Of a DNA stretch of 64,000 bases, positions 58,492 to 64,000 are shown piece by piece. The position numbers were made by a program, and so were the translations under genes. The DNA comes from Alphaproteobacteria bacterium (GTDB lineage Bacteria; Pseudomonadota; Alphaproteobacteria; UBA8366; Aestuariispiraceae), in NCBI GenBank assembly GCA_024743195.1, contig JANSXE010000008.1:62001-126000 (forward strand), written 5' to 3'. The notes under the pieces are model-generated. The model did not search any database. It had not been told where the DNA came from and worked only from the letters and a program-made list of their open reading frames with translations. The first letter of the stretch is position 1, and each line of letters opens with the position of its first letter.

Positions 58492-60786
58492 TTACTCCGC
58501 GGCCCGTCCGTCGCCGCGCGTCAGGGCGTCGACGTCCCATCGCCGGCCGGTGCGCAGAAGATCCGCGGCCGCGTCTTCGTCCAACGGCCTGGAGAACAGG
58601 AAGCCCTGGCCGTACTCCAGGCCGAGTTCGCGCAGCCGCTTGAGCTGGACCGCGTTCTCCACCCCCTCCGCGATCACGTCCATGCCGAGCGTATGGGCCA
58701 GCACCGCGATGGTGCGGATGATTTCGAGGTTCTCCCGCTTCTCCTCCATCGAGACGATGAAGGATCGGTCGATCTTCAGCGTGTCGAACGGAAAGCGGTG
58801 GAGATAGCTGAGCGACGAATAGCCGGTCCCGAAATCGTCGATCGACAGCGTGACGCCGAGATCCTTGAGCTCCATCAGCGTGCGCGCCGTCGCCTCCGGA
58901 TTGTGCATGATCATGCTCTCCGTGACCTCGAGCTTGAGGCGGCTTCCGGGCAGGCCGGTGCGGGCCAGCATCAGCTCGATGTCGCGCACCAGGTCGGGAT
59001 CCTGCAACTGCCGGCCGGAGAGATTGACCGAGATGACGCCGGGCGCGCCGGCCCCGAACTCGCGCATCCAGGCGCGCATGCGCTTGCAGGACTTGCGCAG
59101 CGCATGCGCGCCGATCGCGGTGATCAGGCCGGTGTCCTCGGCGGGCGGGATGAAATCGCCCGGCACGACGACGCCCCGGTCCGGATGGCGCCAGCGGGCC
59201 AGCGTCTCGAACCCCGCCACGGCGCCGTCCGAGAACCGGACGATCGGCTGATAGACCAGTTCGATCTCGTCGCGCTCGACCGCCCGGCGCAGGTCGGACT
59301 CGAACTGCAGCTGCGAAATCGCGCGGGTCTGCATGGCCGGGTCGAAGACCGCATAACTCGACTGGCCGCGGTCCTTGGCGCGGTACATCGCGATGTCGGC
59401 CGCGCGCAGCATGTCCTCCGCCCGCTCGAATCCGGCCGAGGGCAACGACACCCCGATGCACACGGAGGTGAAGATCTCCTGCCCGCGCAGATGGAAGGCG
59501 GCCGCGAGGTCGGACTGCAGCCAATGCACGCTTTCCAGCGCGTCCGCCTCGCTCTCCACGCCGGTCAGCAGAACGCCGAACTCGTCGCTCGCCAGACGCG
59601 CCAGGGTGTCGCCGGGTTTCAGCCCGACCTCCAACCGTCGGGCGACGTCGATCAGCAATTCGTCGCCGACCTCGTGCCCCAGCGAATCGTTGATCACCTT
59701 GAACCGATCCAGATCGAGGAACAGGACGGCGAAGCCCTCGCCCTGCGCGCCGGCGCCGTTCTCCAGCCGCCGACGCTGCAGCGTCTGTTCGATCCGGTCG
59801 AGCAGCAGGGCGCGGTTCGGCAGGCCTGTGACCGAATCGTAGAGCGCGTCGTGGATCAGCTTCTCCTCCGCGCGCTTGCGCTCGGAGACGTCGCTCATCG
59901 ATCCGACCAGGCGGCGCGGCCGGCCGGTCGCCTCGTCGCGCACCAGCAGTCCCGTCGCCGACACCCAGACATATTCATTGTCCGAATGGAGCATGCGGAA
60001 CTCGGCGGTGAAATGCTCGCTATGGCCGTCCAGATAGCTCTGGAGCGCCGCCTGCAGGGCGTCCACTTCGCGCGGGTGCACCCGATCGAACCAGTCCGAC
60101 GCGGCGCCCGACACCAGATCGGCGGTGAGGCCCAACATGCCCCGCCAGCGCGGCGAATAGTAGACGCGGTCCGTCGTCAGGTCCCAATCCCAGATGCCGT
60201 CGGCGGCGCCCTTGGCGGCGAGCGCATAGCGCTCCTCCGAGAGCCGCAGGGCGTCCTCCGCGCGCTTGCGTTCGCTGACGTCCGAGAAGGTCGTCACATA
60301 GCCGCCCTGCGGCAACGGACGACGCACGATCTCGTACCAGGCGCCGCTGCGGAAGCGCTCCACGGTCGGCCGGCCGTCGGCCGTGCGCAACAGGTCGAGG
60401 CGCGCCGCGATGCGCTCCTCCAGGGCGAACCCGTCCTCCGGCGTCTCCAAGACGCCGCTCTCGAACCCCCAGCGCAGCGCGTCCGCGACGGGAAGGCCCG
60501 GCTGCAGCCGGCCCTCCGGCATCTCCATCAATTCACGGTAGCGGCGATTCCAGGCGACGAGGCGAAGCTCGGCGTCGGTGACGGCGATGGCTTCGGCCAT
60601 GTAGTCCAGCGCGCGCTGCAGAACCACGGGATCAGGGTCGGTGTCCGCCGCCGGGGCCGGAGCCGGGGCCGGCCCGGCGCGATCCGGCCCGCGCCGTCGG
60701 GCGAGCGCCGCGCCGATCGCCGCCCCCGCCAGACCGGCCGCGGCGGCTGCGATCGCCGCGATCGCGCCGCTTTCGCTGATGGCCAT
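58492..60786 (-). CDS. membrane PAS-PAS-GGDEF-EAL protein
   Basis: 764 residues. An Ala-rich N-terminal helix (about 6-30) probably sits in the membrane. Two PAS domains follow (about 55-170 and 180-300; the second includes DGIWDWDLTTDRVYYSPRWR and VSATGLLVRDEATG), then GGDEF (about 320-480) and EAL (about 495-745). The GGDEF signature reads ASDEF, so cyclase activity is doubtful. The EAL motif reads ETL, with other catalytic residues kept (LEVTES, IDDFGTGYSS, KIDRSF, AEGVEN). It is convergent with pufC across the terminator and could sense light, oxygen or redox. The start at 60786 is the likeliest, since the longer frame upstream lacks a ribosome site. Confidence 0.85.
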   Translation of the reverse strand: MAISESGAIAAIAAAAAGLAGAAIGAALARRRGPDRAGPAPAPAPAADTDPDPVVLQRALDYMAEAIAVTDAELRLVAWNRRYRELMEMPEGRLQPGLPVADALRWGFESGVLETPEDGFALEERIAARLDLLRTADGRPTVERFRSGAWYEIVRRPLPQGGYVTTFSDVSERKRAEDALRLSEERYALAAKGAADGIWDWDLTTDRVYYSPRWRGMLGLTADLVSGAASDWFDRVHPREVDALQAALQSYLDGHSEHFTAEFRMLHSDNEYVWVSATGLLVRDEATGRPRRLVGSMSDVSERKRAEEKLIHDALYDSVTGLPNRALLLDRIEQTLQRRRLENGAGAQGEGFAVLFLDLDRFKVINDSLGHEVGDELLIDVARRLEVGLKPGDTLARLASDEFGVLLTGVESEADALESVHWLQSDLAAAFHLRGQEIFTSVCIGVSLPSAGFERAEDMLRAADIAMYRAKDRGQSSYAVFDPAMQTRAISQLQFESDLRRAVERDEIELVYQPIVRFSDGAVAGFETLARWRHPDRGVVVPGDFIPPAEDTGLITAIGAHALRKSCKRMRAWMREFGAGAPGVISVNLSGRQLQDPDLVRDIELMLARTGLPGSRLKLEVTESMIMHNPEATARTLMELKDLGVTLSIDDFGTGYSSLSYLHRFPFDTLKIDRSFIVSMEEKRENLEIIRTIAVLAHTLGMDVIAEGVENAVQLKRLRELGLEYGQGFLFSRPLDEDAAADLLRTGRRWDVDALTRGDGRAAE

Positions 60787-61119
60787 GAGGTTCCGGCGCT
60801 CCGCCCCAAATCTGACGCCCCGCCTGGACGCCGCCCCTAGAATGCACCAGCAAGCCGCCGATTGGTCAAGCGAGGTCCGTCGCGCGCTTGCGGCGGTAGA
60901 AGCGCGGGGCGCGCGGTTCGCCGCCATGTCGGCCAAGGACGGCGACGAGGCTGCGCGGCCGATGCACCGTTCTATACCGTCCTATGGAGAATCCGGCGCC
61001 GTCTCCGACGCAAGCCGCCGGCGCGCGCCGACTGGGGTCTGGCCGCCGCGCGGCCTGTGGGGTAAAGGTCCCACGGAACGGCCTGGCCCGGGTCATGATT
61101 GGCGGAAGACGCACCGACC
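60787..61119. other. divergent intergenic region
   Basis: 333 bases between the c-di-GMP gene and the dihydrouridine synthase gene. I see no gene, no strong stem-loop and no known operator. Confidence 0.5.
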
Positions 61120-62136
61120 ATGCGCGCAGATCCCTGCAGGAAACTCTCCGTCGCGCCGATGATGGACTGGACGGACCGGTACGACCGGTTCTTCCTGCGC
61201 CTCATCACGCGCCGCACGCTGCTCTACACGGAGATGGTGACGGCCCCGGCGGTGCTGCACGGCGATCGGCGGCGGCTTCTCGACTTCGACGCGGCCGAGC
61301 ATCCGGTGGCCTGCCAGCTCGGCGGTTCGGACCCGGCGGAGCTCGCAGAGGCGGCGCGCATCGTCGAAGGCTTCGGCTATGACGAGATCAACCTGAATGT
61401 CGGCTGCCCGTCGGATCGGGTGCAGGACGGCCGCTTCGGCGCCTGCCTGATGGCGGAGCCTGAGCGGGTGCGCGAGTGCGTCGCGGCCATGCGGGCGGCG
61501 GTCGCCGTTCCGGTCACCGTCAAGTCGCGCATCGGGATCGACGGGCGGGAAAGCTATGCGGACCTGCTCGACTTCGTCGATACGGTCGCGCAAGCCGGCT
61601 GCGAGAGCTTCATCGTCCACGCCCGCATCGCGATCCTGGCGGGGCTCAGCCCGAAGGAGAATCGCGAAATCCCGCCCTTGAAGTACGATGTCGTGCGCCG
61701 CCTGAAGCAAGACCGCCCGCATCTGGAAATCGTCCTCAACGGCGGCGTGAAGAGCCTGGACGAGGCCGAGGCGCTCCTGGGCGGCGGCCCCGAAGGCGGT
61801 CTCGACGGCGTGATGATCGGCCGGGCGGCCTATCAGGACCCATACATGCTGGCCGAGGCGGACCGACGACTCTTCGCCGACATGTCCGCCGCGCCGAAGA
61901 GCCGCGGCGAGATCCTGGCGGAGCTGGCGCCCTATGTCCGCCGCCAACGGGCCGAGGGCGTCCCGCTGCACCATATCACCCGGCATATCCTGGGGCTCTT
62001 CAACGGGCTGCCGGGCGCGCGGAAATGGCGGCGCTATCTGTCGGAGAACGCCTATCGCGCCGACGCCGGCGCGGAGGTCATTGATCAGGCCGCCGCCCTC
62101 GTCCCCGACGAGGCGCTGCAGACGATCGGCGCGTGA
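61120..62136 (+). CDS. dusA: tRNA-dihydrouridine(20/20a) synthase
   Basis: 338 residues, FMN TIM-barrel. LSVAPMMDWTDRYDRFFLRL, NLNVGCPSDRVQDGRFGACL (catalytic Cys), VTVKSRIGID, FIVHARIAILAGLSPKENRE and LNGGVKSLDEA identify the DusA branch. It reduces uridines in the tRNA D-loop. The ATG at 61120 is taken as start; a TTG at 61099 would add seven residues. Confidence 0.94.
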   Translation: MRADPCRKLSVAPMMDWTDRYDRFFLRLITRRTLLYTEMVTAPAVLHGDRRRLLDFDAAEHPVACQLGGSDPAELAEAARIVEGFGYDEINLNVGCPSDRVQDGRFGACLMAEPERVRECVAAMRAAVAVPVTVKSRIGIDGRESYADLLDFVDTVAQAGCESFIVHARIAILAGLSPKENREIPPLKYDVVRRLKQDRPHLEIVLNGGVKSLDEAEALLGGGPEGGLDGVMIGRAAYQDPYMLAEADRRLFADMSAAPKSRGEILAELAPYVRRQRAEGVPLHHITRHILGLFNGLPGARKWRRYLSENAYRADAGAEVIDQAAALVPDEALQTIGA

Positions 62137-62146
62137 GCGCCGACGC

Positions 62147-62398
62147 CTAAAGCCTCCCCGCCTCCACCATGGCGCGGTAGAGCTGCTTCAGCACATCGGC
62201 CGGCCGGTAGCGGCCGGCCTGCATCGCCTCCTTGCCCGCTTCGATGGCCTCGGGCGCAGGCTCGAGGGGGACGACGGCGTAGCCCTCGCGCGTCAGCGCC
62301 TGCAGCACAGCGCGCGCCTGCTTGTCGTAGTCCTCGTTGAACCAGGACCGGTCGGCCTTCTTGATCGCCTGCGCGATCGCGGTTTTGATGGCGGCCAT
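62147..62398 (-). CDS. small protein of unknown function
   Basis: 83 residues, mostly helical: IKTAIAQAIKKADRSWFNED, YDKQARAVLQALTREGYAVV, then LKQLYRAMVEAGRL. No family recognised. Its codons are like those of the neighbours and it fills the space between dusA (convergent) and the VOC gene (divergent). No signal peptide or membrane segment. Confidence 0.6.
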   Translation of the reverse strand: MAAIKTAIAQAIKKADRSWFNEDYDKQARAVLQALTREGYAVVPLEPAPEAIEAGKEAMQAGRYRPADVLKQLYRAMVEAGRL

Positions 62399-62478
62399 GG
62401 GAGGCTCCTCGACGCGACGCTGGCGAGCGTGCTGCGATTCGCCCCCGGCCGGAAAGATAGGAGGCTGCGCCCGCCGCG

Positions 62479-62856
62479 ATGTTCGACCAGCAGGTCACCT
62501 TCCTCTACACCGCCGACATGGCGCGCGCCCGCGCCTTCTACGAGGAGGCGCTGGGGCTCGACTGCGTGCTGGTGCAGGAGGGCGGCTGCCGGATATACCG
62601 GACGGCGCCGAGCGCCTATCTCGGCCTCTGCACCGCGCGCGAGGGGCGCGCCGCGCACCCCGACGGCGTCATCCTCTGCCTGGTGGTCGACGATGTGGAC
62701 GGCTGGGCGGCGCGCCTCGAGGCGAAGGGGATCGCGCTGGAGAAGGCGCCGCAGGCCAACCCCGCCTTCGACATCTACCACCTGTTCCTGCGCGATCCCG
62801 ACGGCTATCTGATCGAAATCCAGCGCTTCGAGGACCCGGCCTGGCCGTGGGGCTGA
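62479..62856 (+). CDS. VOC-superfamily (glyoxalase/bleomycin-resistance-like) protein
   Basis: 125 residues with two beta-alpha-beta-beta-beta modules. TFLYTADMARARAFYEEALG opens the first, and YHLFLRDPDGYLIEIQRFED is the typical end with the metal-ligand Glu. Possible activities include dioxygenase, glyoxalase or resistance binding. The substrate is unknown. Stands alone between leftward genes. Confidence 0.88.
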   Translation: MFDQQVTFLYTADMARARAFYEEALGLDCVLVQEGGCRIYRTAPSAYLGLCTAREGRAAHPDGVILCLVVDDVDGWAARLEAKGIALEKAPQANPAFDIYHLFLRDPDGYLIEIQRFEDPAWPWG

Positions 62857-62902
62857 GCGGCGCAGGACCGCTGGCGGCGGGGCGCCTTGTCGGCGCCGCC
62901 CC

Positions 62903-64000
62903 CTACTGCCCCGCCACCGTCATGCCGTCGATGCGCACGGTCGGCGCGTTCGTCCCGTAGCGGAACGTGAGGTCGTCGGCCGCCGCCATCGCCCGGAACA
63001 TGTCCTTGAGGTTGCCGGCGATCGTCATCTCGCTGACCGGATAGGCGATCTCGCCCTTCTCGATCCAGAAGCCGGAGGCGCCGCGGCTGTAGTCGCCGGT
63101 GACGCCGTTCACGCCCATGCCCATCAGGCTGGTGACGTAGAAGCCGCTTTCGATCTCGCCGATCAGCGCCTCGGGCGAGACGGCGCCGGGTTCCAGGTAG
63201 AGATTGGTCGTGGTCGGGCTCGGCGGGCTGGCGGCGCCGCGGCTGGCGTGGCCCGTCGGCGCCAGATCAAGCTGGCGCGCCGTGCGCAGATCGAGCACCC
63301 AACTCTGCAGCACGCCGTCCTCGACCAGCGCCCGGCGGGTCGTCGCCAGCCCCTCCGCGTCGAAGGGCTTGGAGGCGAGGCCGCGCGGCCGGTGCGGATC
63401 GTCGATGACGGTCAGGCCGGCGCTCATCACCGCCTCGCCCATCCGGTCCTTCAGGAAGCTGGTGCCGCGGGCGATCGCCGTCCCGTTGATCGCGCCGGCG
63501 AGATGGCGCAGCAGGCTGTTCGCCACCCGGGGATGGAAGACGACGGGGCATTTGGTCGTCGGCCCCTTCTTCGGATTCAGCTTGGCGACGGCCTGCTCGC
63601 CGGCCTTGCGCCCGATCGCGGCGGGGTCCTCCAGATCGGCGCCGTAGACCTTGGAGGAGAAATCATAGTCGCTCTCCATCTCCACGCCCGCGCCGGCCAG
63701 CACCGAGACGCCGACGCCGTGGCGCGAATTCTCGTAGCCGCCGCGGAAGCCGTTGGCGGCGCCGAGCGCGATCGACCAGCGCGCCCAGCTCGCCTCCGCC
63801 CCTTCGGAGTTGCTGACGCCGGCGACGGCCAGCGCCGCCTCCTCGGCCGCGGCCGCGCGCTCGATCAGCGCCTCGGCCGGCGGCTCCACGGGGTCGCAGC
63901 CGTCGACCTCCGCGAAGGGCGGCTGGCCGAGTTGCGACGGATCGGCCAGCCCGCAGAAGGGATCGTCCGGCACGGTCTTCGCCATGGCGACCGCGCGCTC
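62903..64000 (-). CDS. pmbA: TldD/PmbA-family metalloprotease component (C-terminal part)
   Basis: The reading frame is open from the right edge; 366 codons of an expected roughly 450 are present, so only the N-terminus is missing. ARWSIALGAANGFRGGYENS, SGLTVIDDPHRPRGLASKPF-like, GFYVTSLMGMGVNGVTGDYS and GASGFWIEKGEIAYPVSEMT are the hallmarks of PmbA/TldE. This partner lacks the zinc HExxxH site of TldD and helps it process peptides or regulate cofactors. C-terminus ends MTVAGQ. Confidence 0.9.
   Translation of the reverse strand, partial: ERAVAMAKTVPDDPFCGLADPSQLGQPPFAEVDGCDPVEPPAEALIERAAAAEEAALAVAGVSNSEGAEASWARWSIALGAANGFRGGYENSRHGVGVSVLAGAGVEMESDYDFSSKVYGADLEDPAAIGRKAGEQAVAKLNPKKGPTTKCPVVFHPRVANSLLRHLAGAINGTAIARGTSFLKDRMGEAVMSAGLTVIDDPHRPRGLASKPFDAEGLATTRRALVEDGVLQSWVLDLRTARQLDLAPTGHASRGAASPPSPTTTNLYLEPGAVSPEALIGEIESGFYVTSLMGMGVNGVTGDYSRGASGFWIEKGEIAYPVSEMTIAGNLKDMFRAMAAADDLTFRYGTNAPTVRIDGMTVAGQ

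Noticed and set aside
62879-62900. GGCGCC-TTGTC-GGCGCC stem between the VOC gene and pmbA
   Set aside because: Only six base pairs with no T-run, too weak to call a terminator.

Overview
The window is GC-rich and tightly packed, and it comes from a purple phototrophic alphaproteobacterium, most likely in the Rhodospirillales in the broad sense. The evidence is a photosynthesis gene cluster with a type-II reaction centre (pufL, pufM), LH1 (pufB, pufA), pufQ and a tetrahaem pufC; bacteriochlorophyll genes bchC-X-Y-Z; and carotenoid genes crtI, B, C, E and F. These sit beside alphaproteobacterial markers: a PhaR/PhaC polyhydroxybutyrate locus, the split transhydrogenase pntAA-AB-B, and soxBDAG. 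The genus cannot be fixed from sequence reading alone.

Layout. 1-10.5 kb: the start of a xanthine-dehydrogenase-type FAD subunit, a c-di-GMP protein, a PHB locus (phaR against a PhaM-like coiled-coil gene that overlaps phaC by 308 bases), a Cys/Ala-tRNA deacylase, a membrane class III nucleotide cyclase, a GNAT enzyme, metZ with a rhodanese, and slyX. 10.6-16.5 kb: tRNA-Lys and the rod-shape operon mreB-mreC-mreD-mrdA-rodA. 16.5-29.2 kb: a chemoreceptor, ilvC, a lipoprotein, a LuxR-type regulator, an intergenic mosaic of dispersed repeats, an acyl-CoA ligase, an oligoendopeptidase, a hydrolase and an ABC1/UbiB kinase. 29.5-34.5 kb: pntAA-AB-B, where PntAA carries an unusual Lys/Ala-rich tail, ending in a strong terminator; then a small YdcH-like gene and an MgtC/DUF4010 membrane protein. 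34.5-41.3 kb: a GlxA/AraC-type regulator divergent from soxB-D-A-G (sarcosine oxidase).

41.5-58.4 kb is the photosynthesis cluster. crtI-crtB-tspO-small membrane protein is followed by a decayed Xre/MbcA-RES toxin-antitoxin pair, then crtC divergent from crtE-crtF, then bchC-X-Y-Z-pufQ-pufB-pufA-pufL-pufM-pufC, closed by a Rho-independent terminator. Tandem TGT-N12-ACA palindromes (PpsR/CrtJ type) lie between crtC and crtE and upstream of bchC. Together these genes make methoxylated carotenoids (GGPP, phytoene, desaturation, 1,2-hydration, O-methylation), carry out the last steps to bacteriochlorophyll a, and build the LH1-RC complex with its cytochrome donor. No other bch genes, crtD, pufX or puh genes are present here.

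58.4-64 kb: a PAS-PAS-GGDEF-EAL protein, a tRNA-dihydrouridine synthase (dusA), a small unknown gene, a VOC protein and the C-terminal part of pmbA/tldE.

The observations I rate highest are the out-of-frame PhaM-like/phaC overlap, two mutually exclusive strong stem-loops between pufA and pufL, the histone-like tail on PntAA, and the toxin-antitoxin wreck inside the photosynthesis cluster. No CRISPR array, complete transposon or rRNA gene was seen.
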